Source: Flavobacteriales bacterium
GTDB lineage: Bacteria > Bacteroidota > Bacteroidia > Flavobacteriales_D > Crocinitomicaceae
Reading direction: 5' to 3'
Assembly: GCA_947447525.1 (NCBI GenBank)
Contig: CANFJL010000006.1
Location: 110,469-174,468, forward strand
DNA: 64,000 nt
The position numbers were made by a program, and so were the translations under genes. The notes beneath the pieces are model-generated. The model saw nothing but the letters and a program-made list of their open reading frames with translations, did no database searches and was not told where the DNA came from. Shown piece after piece: positions 6,852 to 15,242 of this stretch. Every line of letters begins with the position of its first letter. The stretch's first letter is position 1.

Positions 6852-9443
6852 TTATCTAATCAGAGTAACATGACCTATGACTTGAATTTTCTCGTCATTG
6901 TTCATAGTCTTCAAGTTCATTTTCCAAGTGTATACTCCATCTGGACATTTTCTTCCCTCATTGTAGGATCCATCCCAACCAAAGGAAACATTATGTGATT
7001 CCCAAATAAGTTCCCCCCATCTATTAAAGATGAAGAAGTCATAATCATAAGGATCATATCCGGAATAAAGAACTGGTTTGAATGTTTGATTGAATTGATC
7101 TCCGTCAGGTGTAAAGGTGTTCGGCACCCAATAGATCACTTCTTCAGTAATACAATCTTCCACAACAGTAACATGAACTGAATCTTGGTCGGTACATCCC
7201 GCGCTATTGGTTCCAATTACAACATAGTCATTTTCTCCAGCAGGTGGGAGGTAGGACATGCCATTAAGTACTTGTTGATCCCAAGAGTAGGTTGATGCAC
7301 CTGTTGCTTGTAATATTATTGGATTTCCAAAACATACTGTTTTGTCAGGTCCAGCGTCAACAACTGGATCAGGTGAAATAGTTAAATTAAAGGTTGCTAT
7401 TCCTGGACAAATTTGAGCTGCAGTGGTATACGTAATTTGATAGGATCCTGTTGACGAATTACTTAAATTAACATTACCTGTGGCAGCATTAATACTTAGT
7501 CCTGGTCCACTGGTAACCGTTCCTCCTAAAGTACCGCTAATGGTTGCAACAGGATTAGGATCTGTTAAACAATAAGTGTTGTCAGGATAGGTGATTCCAG
7601 CCGGTTCGCCTCCAACATAATTACCGGCAAAATTATAACTACATCCTGCAATATCAGTAACGCTGAAAGAAAATGGTCCACTTACACCAAGATTTCCAAT
7701 GACAATATTACCGTTGTTAGGAGCGGTAGAGGTAACGTAAGTGGCACCTGTTGGCAAAATGCTTCCTGGAGTTCCAGTGAAATTACCTCCATTTAAAGAT
7801 GGAGAACTGCCTGTTAAAGTGACCGTCGCAGTTCCGTTAGCACAATTGCTGGTGTAGGTTGATGTTATTTGTGGTAAGTACTGCACTGCGATAGGGTCTC
7901 CTAAATCAAAACAATCTAAGGCAGGAAGCGTAACGTAGCTATAGGTGCCCGCTTGAATACTGTACATGGTTAAAGGAACATAATAGACAACATTATCAGT
8001 AAAGGTTCCGACAGGGAAAGAATTAATAAAGGATAAATCATTTAAATCACTGATGTCTTCAGTTGATGTTACCACAGAAACCAAACAAGGATCATCAGGT
8101 ATAGTTAAACCAGATGCATTGGATTGAATTGGCGTTAAAGATACTGTTGGTGGACAAGAATAAGCCAACCATACCACGCCAGGATCATAAACAGGAGCTG
8201 TTGGATCGTAATTCGGAGATGCTGGGTTTGTAGCACCAATGATTTCATCTGGAACTGAAAAATTTTGATTGGAGGTAATGCTAAATTGATCGTTGTAACA
8301 AATTTTATTTATTGCAGGCATCGGCAATAAGGTAGTGGTAAATGTTCCCATCATTGCGTTGCAATTACATGCAGGAGGTGTAGGGTAGGTTAATGTTGCT
8401 GTACAACTTGGGTCAGCGGAAAATGCAGCTGAAATTACACAATTGGATCCATTTGCAGTTCCTGTCATGCTAAAGTTAGAAGAACTTCCGAAAGGGGCAT
8501 TGAATACTTGTGTGCCACCGCACGAATTGGTTAAGGTAAGCGTTCCACTAGAAGGAGGAAAGGTGTAATTGATGGTTCCTGTGACTGTGTAGGTATTTGT
8601 TGCTGCATCACAATTGGTAATACTTCCTGTGAAATTCCCAAAATTACAAGGGTTCGTAGTGGTACATGCCGGTGGAGCCACATAATTTTGTGATGTATTA
8701 CAATTGGCATTAGCTGAAAATGAGGTGCTGACGGTACAGTTTGCTCCATTGGAAACAAGTCCCGTTAGGTTGTAATTGATACTTGTTGCAAATGGGGCGT
8801 TAAAGGTTTGAGAACCTCCGCAACTACTCGTTATGGTGAGTGTTCCTGTTGTTGGAGGATTGGTGATTCCCAAATTACCAGATACACTGTAGGTATTTGT
8901 TGCTGGATTACAAGCACTTGGTATTGCTGTAAAACCGGTTACTCCACAAACAAATGAACAATCCGCTGAACCTGTACCGCCTGTTTGTGAAAAAGAAATA
9001 GTTCCTGCTTGATTAGCATAATTGGTTAATAGCAATATGTAAAATTGTCCAATCGTTGCGTTGGGTATCGTTGCTGTTTCAGAGGCTGCTGTGGAATAAC
9101 TACAATCTACAGCACTACCTGCAGGGAAAGTCCCAGCACCACAACCCGCTGCTAAAGATGTATAGGGTCCCCATAAGGCAAAGTCCACATCAATTCCAGT
9201 TCCAGAAGTATTGACTTGATTCATGGTGATCGTCATGGGACCATTTTGATCGATTTCCATAAAGTACCAAACAGGATTAGGAGTGGAACCTAAACAGTCA
9301 ATGGCCCCTAAATTCGTTACATTGGTATTATTTGGAAAGGAATAATTCGTGCCAGTACAAAATGGATCTGCTTGAACACATTGAGATAAGCCAATATGTG
9401 ACGCTATTAAAACACAAAATAAGAAGAGTAATTTTATTTTCAA
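6852..9443 (-). CDS. Secreted T9SS type B sorting domain protein (gliding motility-associated C-terminal domain)
   Basis: An 863-residue exported protein. The signal peptide is residues 1-20 (ending IGLSQ). Next comes a Cys-containing beta-rich domain found at the N-terminus of many Bacteroidota surface proteins (PVWYFMEIDQNGPMTITM). Two related modules of about 95 residues follow (about 166-260 and 262-355), sharing TYxVxGxxxxxxPPxxGTLT, SCGG(S/T)QxFNAPF and a final Cys-rich tail. A further Ig-like repeat (near residue 700) carries VDAGPDKTVCFGNPIILQA. The C-terminal about 90 residues are the CHU_C / type B signal (WVPNTFTPDGDQFNQTF, FFIFNRWGELIWES, GWDG, CPDGVYTWKM). Function is unknown; location is probably the cell surface. 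Confidence 0.9.
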   Translation of the reverse strand: MKIKLLFLFCVLIASHIGLSQCVQADPFCTGTNYSFPNNTNVTNLGAIDCLGSTPNPVWYFMEIDQNGPMTITMNQVNTSGTGIDVDFALWGPYTSLAAGCGAGTFPAGSAVDCSYSTAASETATIPNATIGQFYILLLTNYANQAGTISFSQTGGTGSADCSFVCGVTGFTAIPSACNPATNTYSVSGNLGITNPPTTGTLTITSSCGGSQTFNAPFATSINYNLTGLVSNGANCTVSTSFSANANCNTSQNYVAPPACTTTNPCNFGNFTGSITNCDAATNTYTVTGTINYTFPPSSGTLTLTNSCGGTQVFNAPFGSSSNFSMTGTANGSNCVISAAFSADPSCTATLTYPTPPACNCNAMMGTFTTTLLPMPAINKICYNDQFSITSNQNFSVPDEIIGATNPASPNYDPTAPVYDPGVVWLAYSCPPTVSLTPIQSNASGLTIPDDPCLVSVVTSTEDISDLNDLSFINSFPVGTFTDNVVYYVPLTMYSIQAGTYSYVTLPALDCFDLGDPIAVQYLPQITSTYTSNCANGTATVTLTGSSPSLNGGNFTGTPGSILPTGATYVTSTAPNNGNIVIGNLGVSGPFSFSVTDIAGCSYNFAGNYVGGEPAGITYPDNTYCLTDPNPVATISGTLGGTVTSGPGLSINAATGNVNLSNSSTGSYQITYTTAAQICPGIATFNLTISPDPVVDAGPDKTVCFGNPIILQATGASTYSWDQQVLNGMSYLPPAGENDYVVIGTNSAGCTDQDSVHVTVVEDCITEEVIYWVPNTFTPDGDQFNQTFKPVLYSGYDPYDYDFFIFNRWGELIWESHNVSFGWDGSYNEGRKCPDGVYTWKMNLKTMNNDEKIQVIGHVTLIR

Positions 9444-9449
9444 ATCAGC

Positions 9450-9773
9450 TTATTTTTCAAATTTATACCTCAATTCTTTCTTAATCAATTTTGGATGCGC
9501 CTTAGCCCATTCAATGGCAATTTTCTTGTTCTCAGCATAACTTAGTTGGTGGTCATATATAGGAAGTGATGCAGGAATGTGACCGTCTTTGAAGAATGAC
9601 TTCATTTTTTTATCGTCAAATATATACTTATCGAAATGATGATAGGTGGTGTCTTTTGCTGTGATATAATCAACTTTTTTTATATCTCTTCTTTGATTTG
9701 GGGGGCTGTTTTGAGCTGATGCACAAAGAGTAATTCCAAAAATAAATAATAACGAGATGTAAAGTTGCTTCAT
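9450..9773 (-). CDS. Small secreted protein of unknown function
   Basis: A 107-residue protein that I do not recognise. It has a clear signal peptide (about residues 1-20, ending CASAQ) and a mature part of about 87 residues rich in Lys, Asp and Tyr, with no cysteine after the leader. It lies 6 bases upstream of the T9SS type B gene on the same strand, so the two are very likely co-transcribed, and it may be a secreted partner. No T9SS signal is visible in it. Confidence 0.75.
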   Translation of the reverse strand: MKQLYISLLFIFGITLCASAQNSPPNQRRDIKKVDYITAKDTTYHHFDKYIFDDKKMKSFFKDGHIPASLPIYDHQLSYAENKKIAIEWAKAHPKLIKKELRYKFEK

Positions 9774-9908
9774 TTTGAATTTTTAATAGTTACGTCAAAT
9801 ATAAATGATAGTTGCCTTATAAACAATGATATAAATATAAATAAAGTAATAGATATTAACAAGGTATTTTTAATTTCGTATTTATTCTATTCAATTCTAA
9901 TATTATTA

Positions 9909-10916
9909 ATGGGTGCATCCATAAAATACATAAGTTATTTTTTACCGCCATTGGCTATTGATAATGTTGCGCTCGCGAAAGGTTATCCAGACAAAACGCC
10001 TCAAGATCTATTCGATATTTCAGGGGTACATAAACGGCATATTGCTTCGGAAGGAGTTTTAGGTTCTGATTTGGCACTAAATGCAGTAAGATCATTAGTT
10101 TTGGAAAACTCTGATTTTTCATTAAATGAAATTGATTTTTTAATTTTTTCAACTTTAGTTCTAGATTATAATTCTCCAACAACTGCTAGTGTCCTGCATC
10201 GAAAATTAGGTTTAAATCTTAATTGTGGTGCTTTGGATTTACCCCAAGGTTGCACCGGTTTTTTATATAGCTTGAGCCTTGCAAGTGCTATGATTTCAGC
10301 AGGAAATGCAAAAAATGTGCTGATTTTATTAGGTGAAATTCCAACAAAAGCAATTCACCATGATGATATAGCTTTAGGATCTATATTCGGTGATGCTGGC
10401 GCAGCTCTTGTCGTTTCTGAAAACCAGACCTCAAAAATTGGAAAATTTGTCTTTGGTACTTTTGGTGAAGGTTTTGATTTTTTAAAGGTTGAAGTTGGTG
10501 GCGGTAGAAATCCAATTAATTCAGAATGGATTAAAAAATATGACGATCAAGAACTTAATTTGCCTTATGGCCGCATCGAAATGAATGGTTTTGAAGTGCT
10601 TAGATTTGCTTTAAAAGAAATTCCTGGACTGCTTGATCGTACTTTATTGATGAATAATATTTCTATTTCAGAAATTGACTTCTTTGTTTTTCATCAAGCT
10701 AGCGCTATGATTCTAAAATCGCTTCAACGAAAATGTGATATTCCACAAGGAAAATTCATTTCTTATTTTGAAGAGTCCGGTAATACAGTGTCTTGTTCTA
10801 TTCCCATAGCATTAAAAAAAGGAGCAGATGATAATCGTTTTAAAAAAGGAGATAAGATTGCATTAATTGCTTTTGGTATTGGTTTTTCATGTATTGGGAC
10901 GGTAATTGAATGGTAG
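9909..10916 (+). CDS. 3-oxoacyl-ACP synthase III (FabH-like), first of two
   Basis: A 335-residue beta-ketoacyl-ACP synthase III homologue, which condenses an acyl-CoA or acyl-ACP with malonyl-ACP. I start it at 9909 (MGASIKYISYF), because the reading frame upstream is an AT-rich run without KAS homology and the usual KASIII first strand begins here. The catalytic triad is intact: Cys115 in LPQGCTGFLYSL, the His in FFVFHQAS, and the Asn in EESGNTVSCSIPI. It opens a tight cluster: ACP 19 bases downstream, then a second KASIII, SDR, glycosyltransferase and GNAT. Given housekeeping FabH normally sits with plsX, this is a dedicated biosynthetic copy. Confidence 0.9.
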   Translation: MGASIKYISYFLPPLAIDNVALAKGYPDKTPQDLFDISGVHKRHIASEGVLGSDLALNAVRSLVLENSDFSLNEIDFLIFSTLVLDYNSPTTASVLHRKLGLNLNCGALDLPQGCTGFLYSLSLASAMISAGNAKNVLILLGEIPTKAIHHDDIALGSIFGDAGAALVVSENQTSKIGKFVFGTFGEGFDFLKVEVGGGRNPINSEWIKKYDDQELNLPYGRIEMNGFEVLRFALKEIPGLLDRTLLMNNISISEIDFFVFHQASAMILKSLQRKCDIPQGKFISYFEESGNTVSCSIPIALKKGADDNRFKKGDKIALIAFGIGFSCIGTVIEW

Positions 10917-10935
10917 AAAAATGTATATTTGATCT

Positions 10936-11187
10936 ATGGAAATAATTGATTTTATTAAGGTTATTGAAGATGAATTTGAGGATTTAACTCCAGGAACTTT
11001 ATCTCCCTACAGTGTTTTTAGAGATATGGATGGATGGAGTAGTATGCATGCGCTTATCTTCGTCGCATTAATAGACACTACTTATGATGTTCTTTTGACT
11101 GGAGAAGAATTAAAGTCGTGTATTACCATAAAAGATTTGTTCGACATTACAGTTTTAAAAATTAACGGTGGCGGAATTAACGCTTAA
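10936..11187 (+). CDS. Acyl carrier protein (divergent)
   Basis: An 83-residue four-helix acyl carrier protein. The phosphopantetheine attachment site is Ser36 in DGWSSMHAL, which replaces the usual DSLD motif. It is followed by the helix II/III stretch VALIDTTYDVLLTGEELKSC. The protein is acidic and of typical length. It sits between two KASIII genes and overlaps the second by 20 bases, so it is probably the carrier on which both synthases work. The variant motif is typical of dedicated ACPs of sugar-acyl clusters rather than of fatty acid AcpP. Confidence is reduced because the protein is short and diverged. Confidence 0.8.
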   Translation: MEIIDFIKVIEDEFEDLTPGTLSPYSVFRDMDGWSSMHALIFVALIDTTYDVLLTGEELKSCITIKDLFDITVLKINGGGINA

Positions 11188-12220
11188 ACATGCTGCTGTA
11201 AAAGCAATTTATACGGTCGTTCCCAAAACGATTTATAAATCTATTGATTATCCTTTTTTTTCGGAAGAGGAAGCAAAGATGTTTTCAAAAACTACAGGGA
11301 TTATAGAAAGAAGGGTGGCAAATGCTGATGTTACAGCATCTGATCTATGTTACCAAGCCGCTAATGCTCTTTTGGAGGAATTAAATTGCCGCAACGAAAT
11401 TGATTTATTGGTTTTTGTTACGCAATCACCCGACTATTTTCTTCCTGCCAGTGCAGCAATTCTTCAAGATAAATTAGGATTACCAACAACTTGTATGGCT
11501 TTTGATGTAAATTTAGGTTGCTCTGGCTATGTTCATGGCTTGTTGCTTGCCAACCGCTACTTGCAAAATGGTGGATTGAAAAAGGTCTTACTTTTAGCAG
11601 GTGATAAATCTACTATTTCCACTCACGAAAAAGATAAAACTACTTTTCCTCTTTTTGGAGATGCTGGTGCTGCTACTTTAATTGAATTTGATCCTAACGC
11701 GCAAGACTGGTTTTTAGATGCAGGAACTGATGGAAGTGGCGCGGATGCCATAATTATTCCGGGTGGACATTCAAGAAATCCATACGGAACTATTGACACT
11801 TCAGATTTCACAAGCGCTCCAGGAGTTACCCGGTCTCTTAAACATCTGCACCTTGACGGGATGAAGGTCTTTAATTTTGCGCTTAAAAATGTTCCTAATT
11901 CCCTGAGGAATGTTATCAATAAAGCGGATTTATCTATAGATGAAGTTGATTATTGTATTTTACATCAGGCCAATCAATTGATTACAGACAGCATTAGAAA
12001 GAAAGTAAAGTCTAGTCCCGAAAAATTCCCTTCGTCGATTCAACTTTTCGGAAATACGAGCTCTGCTTCGATTCCATTGACCATCTGTAGTGAATTAAAG
12101 GAACAAATGGCATCGCAAAAACTAAAACTCTTATTGTCTGGATTCGGGGTTGGATTTTCCTGGGCATCGCTACTACTGAATACGGAAGGAGTTCAAACAA
12201 AATTATTGGAATATGAATGA
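11168..12220 (+). CDS. 3-oxoacyl-ACP synthase III (FabH-like), second of two
   Basis: A 350-residue KASIII homologue. Catalytic residues are Cys118 (FDVNLGCSGYVHGLL), His in YCILHQANQLI and Asn in FGNTSSASIPLTI, the classical FabH set. The GTG start at 11168 lies within the ACP gene (20-base overlap) and gives the expected first strand. It is clearly different from the first KASIII (QGCTGF versus LGCSGY), so the two probably accept different acyl starters or perform successive elongations. It overlaps the SDR gene by 8 bases. Confidence 0.92.
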   Translation: MAELTLKHAAVKAIYTVVPKTIYKSIDYPFFSEEEAKMFSKTTGIIERRVANADVTASDLCYQAANALLEELNCRNEIDLLVFVTQSPDYFLPASAAILQDKLGLPTTCMAFDVNLGCSGYVHGLLLANRYLQNGGLKKVLLLAGDKSTISTHEKDKTTFPLFGDAGAATLIEFDPNAQDWFLDAGTDGSGADAIIIPGGHSRNPYGTIDTSDFTSAPGVTRSLKHLHLDGMKVFNFALKNVPNSLRNVINKADLSIDEVDYCILHQANQLITDSIRKKVKSSPEKFPSSIQLFGNTSSASIPLTICSELKEQMASQKLKLLLSGFGVGFSWASLLLNTEGVQTKLLEYE

Positions 12221-12953
12221 CTTAAAAGGCAAACAGTTTTTTATTACTGGAGCAACAGGCGGTATTGGAATGGTTGTAGTAGAAGAATGCCTAAAAAGAG
12301 GTGCTGTGGTTTTTGCTACCGGTAGAAATGAATCGGTGCTTGATGCCCAAATTTTAGCTCATCCTGAATTCACTTTTATACCAGCTGATTTAACCAATCC
12401 TGATGACTTATCTAGTTTAATAAAACTTTTACCTCCTTTGGATGGTGTTTTATTTGGCGCGGGAATTATTGATCCTTGTCCAATTAAATTTATTCAGCAA
12501 AAACATATTGATGCCATCTTTTCAATCAATTTTGATAGTATTTGTCTTTTGACTTCTCTTCTTGCTCAAAAAAAACTTTTAAAAGATAAGTCTTCTTTGG
12601 TTTTTTTATCCTCTGTTTCTTCGGAGTTTCCCTACAAAGGCGGTGCGCTCTATGCTGCATCCAAAGCTGCTTTAGAAGCTTATGCCAAAGGAATTGCCTT
12701 AGAATTTTCGCCTAAAGGAATCCGCGCCAATTCAATTCGTGCTGCTTTGGTTGAAACTGCTATGTTCGAAAAAACTAAAAATGCCCTCACCACAGAAGAA
12801 ATAGCGGAAGTTGTATCTGCATATCCTCTCGGTATAGGTGCACCACTCGATATTGCAAATGCTGTTCTGTTCTTGTGGAGTGATCTTTCTAGTTGGATGA
12901 CGGGTTCGGTTTTGAATCTGGATGGAGGTCTGCTTTTGAATAGCAAGAAATAA
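12213..12953 (+). CDS. Short-chain dehydrogenase/reductase, FabG-like
   Basis: A 246-residue NAD(P)-dependent oxidoreductase. The Rossmann dinucleotide motif is FITGATGGIGMVVVEE near the N-terminus, the catalytic Ser is in FLSSVSSEF, and the YxxxK pair is in ALYAASKAAL. The C-terminal WMTGSVLNLDGG is typical of FabG-like enzymes. In this cluster it is best read as the 3-ketoacyl-ACP reductase that reduces products of the two flanking KASIII enzymes, although sugar or other substrates cannot be excluded. Confidence 0.9.
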   Translation: MNDLKGKQFFITGATGGIGMVVVEECLKRGAVVFATGRNESVLDAQILAHPEFTFIPADLTNPDDLSSLIKLLPPLDGVLFGAGIIDPCPIKFIQQKHIDAIFSINFDSICLLTSLLAQKKLLKDKSSLVFLSSVSSEFPYKGGALYAASKAALEAYAKGIALEFSPKGIRANSIRAALVETAMFEKTKNALTTEEIAEVVSAYPLGIGAPLDIANAVLFLWSDLSSWMTGSVLNLDGGLLLNSKK

Positions 12954-12988
12954 GAGGAATTTTTGTACTTTCGACTCCATTAGATCTT

Positions 12989-13894
12989 ATGAATTATAGT
13001 ATTGTCATACCTACTTTTAATAATGCCAAGCAATTAGAAGCGCTTGTTTTGTCTCTTGAAGATTCAATGAACGGCTTTTCTTTTGAGTTAATAATTGTTG
13101 ATGATGGCTGTTCGGATAGTACTTGGGAAGTTTTGATGGAGCTAAAAAAAAGATTTAATTTCCTTAAAATTATTCGTTTGGCTAAAAATTTTGGTCAGCA
13201 CGCAGCTACAATTTGTGGTTTTTCTCATGCTAAAGGTGATTTTGTCATTACCATGGATGATGATTTTGAAGTTCAATCTAAGGAAATACATACTTTAATC
13301 CTAGCGCAAGCCAATAGTAAGGCACTTCTAACGTATGGAGTTTTTAAATCACATGAAAATTGGCAAGTTGCTTTATTGAAAGCAATGTATCGTGGTATAT
13401 CGAAATTAAATGGAAAACATAAAGGAAAGGGAAGCAGTTTTAGATTGATAGATGGTAACTTGGTGCGTAAGATGGTTTCTCAACAGCATAACTTTGCTTT
13501 CGTAGATGAATTGTTGCTCTGGTATACAGATAGTGTATCGTTTGCTCCAGTTCTCTACTCAGGTAAAAGCACTACAAAAAGTAGGTACAAATTACCTGTT
13601 TTAGTAAAAACAACACTTCGTTTAATGTTATTTGCCTCAGATCTCCCGCTAAAATTTGTTAGTTTTCTTGGGCTGAGTTTGTCTACCATTAATTTTTTAT
13701 ATGCCTGCTTTATCTTGTATAAAAGAATTGTCCATAAAATTGAAGTAGAGGGTTATACTTCTTTGATTCTAAGTATTTTATTTTCAAGCGGTGTCCTTAT
13801 TTTTTCTTTAGGGATCTTAGCGCAATATTTGCGTCAAATGTTGCTTAAAATGAATCAAAAGCCATTGTATTACGAGTCGGAAGTAGTATGTTGA
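12989..13894 (+). CDS. Family 2 glycosyltransferase with C-terminal membrane anchor (ArnC/DPM-like)
   Basis: A 301-residue enzyme with an N-terminal GT-A domain. YSIVIPTFNN starts the fold, IIVDDGCSDSTW is the nucleotide-sugar site, and ITMDDDFE carries the metal-binding Asp cluster. Two hydrophobic spans (about residues 225-250 and 260-285) anchor the C-terminus. This architecture matches dolichol/undecaprenyl-phosphate sugar transferases such as ArnC and GtrB, which load a sugar onto undecaprenyl phosphate. In the cluster it may handle the acylated sugar. It overlaps the GNAT gene by 7 bases. Confidence 0.87.
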   Translation: MNYSIVIPTFNNAKQLEALVLSLEDSMNGFSFELIIVDDGCSDSTWEVLMELKKRFNFLKIIRLAKNFGQHAATICGFSHAKGDFVITMDDDFEVQSKEIHTLILAQANSKALLTYGVFKSHENWQVALLKAMYRGISKLNGKHKGKGSSFRLIDGNLVRKMVSQQHNFAFVDELLLWYTDSVSFAPVLYSGKSTTKSRYKLPVLVKTTLRLMLFASDLPLKFVSFLGLSLSTINFLYACFILYKRIVHKIEVEGYTSLILSILFSSGVLIFSLGILAQYLRQMLLKMNQKPLYYESEVVC

Positions 13895-14493
13895 TTCTGA
13901 GTCAATATGATATTGAGCTGCATCGCTTGACAAGAACTGATATTGAACTCGTGCGTTCTTGGAGAAATCAAGATAGGATCAGAAATCAAATGTTTTATAC
14001 AGCTTTAATTACCGAACAGGAGCAAGAACTTTGGTTTGATTCCGTAAATAATTCCTTAAATTATTATTTTCTAATTGTATTTAAATCCAAAAAAATCGGA
14101 TTGATTCACGCTAAGAATATTGATTTGGAAGTGGGATATGGTGAAGGTGGAATTTTTATAGGGGAGCTTGCAGATGAAAATTCATGGGCAGCAACGATGG
14201 CATCGATTTGCTTGTTGAGTTTTGTATTTGAAAAATTAAGTTTAAAATCGTCCCTAATTAAAGTCAAATCAAATAACTTAAATGCAATTAAATACAACGA
14301 GTTACTGGGTTACAAGGAAGTAAGTTCGCTTGACAAATGTACAGTGATGTCCTTGGATAAAAAGAGTTTTAATCGTGCTACTTCAAAGTTGAAAAGTACG
14401 CTTGCAAAAATTGCAGGCACGGATGGGAAAATGACATTATGTGGTACTGCTTCCGATTTAAATCTCCCTGAAATTAATAAATTACTTAAATAG
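13888..14493 (+). CDS. GNAT-family N-acyltransferase
   Basis: A 201-residue protein whose first ~150 residues fit the GNAT fold of the RimJ/PseH type. RRLTRTDIELVRSWRNQD-like residues (LHRLTRTDIELVRSWRNQ) begin the domain, and KVKSNNLNAIKYNELLGY is the C-terminal acyl-CoA-side helix and strand. A 45-residue tail (from about residue 157) looks helical and is not part of the standard fold. PseH-like enzymes acylate amino groups of UDP-amino sugars. Here it could transfer the ACP-bound acyl chain built by the upstream KASIII genes, which is inference. The 3' end overlaps the convergent hydroxylase gene by 8 bases. Confidence 0.78.
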   Translation: MLILSQYDIELHRLTRTDIELVRSWRNQDRIRNQMFYTALITEQEQELWFDSVNNSLNYYFLIVFKSKKIGLIHAKNIDLEVGYGEGGIFIGELADENSWAATMASICLLSFVFEKLSLKSSLIKVKSNNLNAIKYNELLGYKEVSSLDKCTVMSLDKKSFNRATSKLKSTLAKIAGTDGKMTLCGTASDLNLPEINKLLK

Positions 14494-15160
14494 AAAAATT
14501 ATTTACAGGCAATACGCCTTGCTTGAATCCTTCTTGCCAAGTGGCTTTATCGGCAAATTGTAATAGAAAAGGATCTTCAATATGGTCTATTTTATATTTT
14601 GAAATTTCATAAGCTGAATAGTGCCAATATGGATTAGGAATATCAAACATGAGGACAACCCTGTTCTCGTCACTGTTATTCCAAGCCTCATGTTCGTGAC
14701 TGTCATCAAAAATAAGAAGTTCACCTTCTTTCCAAGTCCTAACTTCGTCTCCAACTCTAATTTGACACAATTCTCCAGCAGGAACAATTAGCGGAAGATG
14801 ACATCTCAAGATTAATTTAGAATAGCCACAATGGGCTTTAATATGCGTTTTCGGTTTAATTATGGAGAAATCGCAGGAAATAAGTTCTTGTATTTGCTTA
14901 ATTAAGTCGCTCGTATGTTTGCATTGCTCCCTGTTGGGAATATTGTCCATATTGAAAAACTGAAAGGTAAAGACCTTCCATGCCGCAGGAGTTTTGGAGT
15001 TTACATAAGCTGGAAAAGTGCTCAACCATTGTCCAGAATCCTTTGTTTTTAATAGTTCTGTTACTTCTTTTTGAATAATTTCCCAGTGATCCTCTAAGAA
15101 TAGAAGATGTGCAAAATCTTTGGTGTCATAAAAATAGCTTGGATTCTTTTCTGTTAACAT
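14486..15160 (-). CDS. Aspartyl/asparaginyl beta-hydroxylase family dioxygenase
   Basis: A 224-residue Fe(II)/2-oxoglutarate dioxygenase of the Asp/Asn hydroxylase family, which includes LpxO. The core shows KTHIKAHCGYSKLILRCHL, then GELLIFDDSHEHEAWN and NRVVLMFDIPNPYW. The two histidines of the metal site are candidates in the HCGYS and HEHEAW motifs, and an Arg (ENRVVLM) for 2-oxoglutarate. Family members hydroxylate aspartyl residues or lipid A acyl chains. Its convergent position next to the KASIII/GNAT cluster makes acyl-chain or glycolipid hydroxylation possible, but the substrate is unknown. Confidence 0.85.
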   Translation of the reverse strand: MLTEKNPSYFYDTKDFAHLLFLEDHWEIIQKEVTELLKTKDSGQWLSTFPAYVNSKTPAAWKVFTFQFFNMDNIPNREQCKHTSDLIKQIQELISCDFSIIKPKTHIKAHCGYSKLILRCHLPLIVPAGELCQIRVGDEVRTWKEGELLIFDDSHEHEAWNNSDENRVVLMFDIPNPYWHYSAYEISKYKIDHIEDPFLLQFADKATWQEGFKQGVLPVNNFSI

Positions 15161-15242
15161 CCTTATGTTGTATTCATAACGAAGTTAAATATTCTTCTTA
15201 ATTGGATAGGAGTGAAGGTGCTTTTTTATTTATCTTTGTTTA

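Noticed and set aside
9765..9908. Longer N-terminus of the first KASIII
   Set aside because: The in-frame extension is low complexity, Ile/Asn-rich, and lies before the family's usual first strand; it is also the intergenic region opposite a divergent gene.
10924..10931. TATATTTG box just before the ACP gene
   Set aside because: It ends only 4 bases before the ATG and sits inside a tight operon, so it is probably chance in AT-rich sequence.
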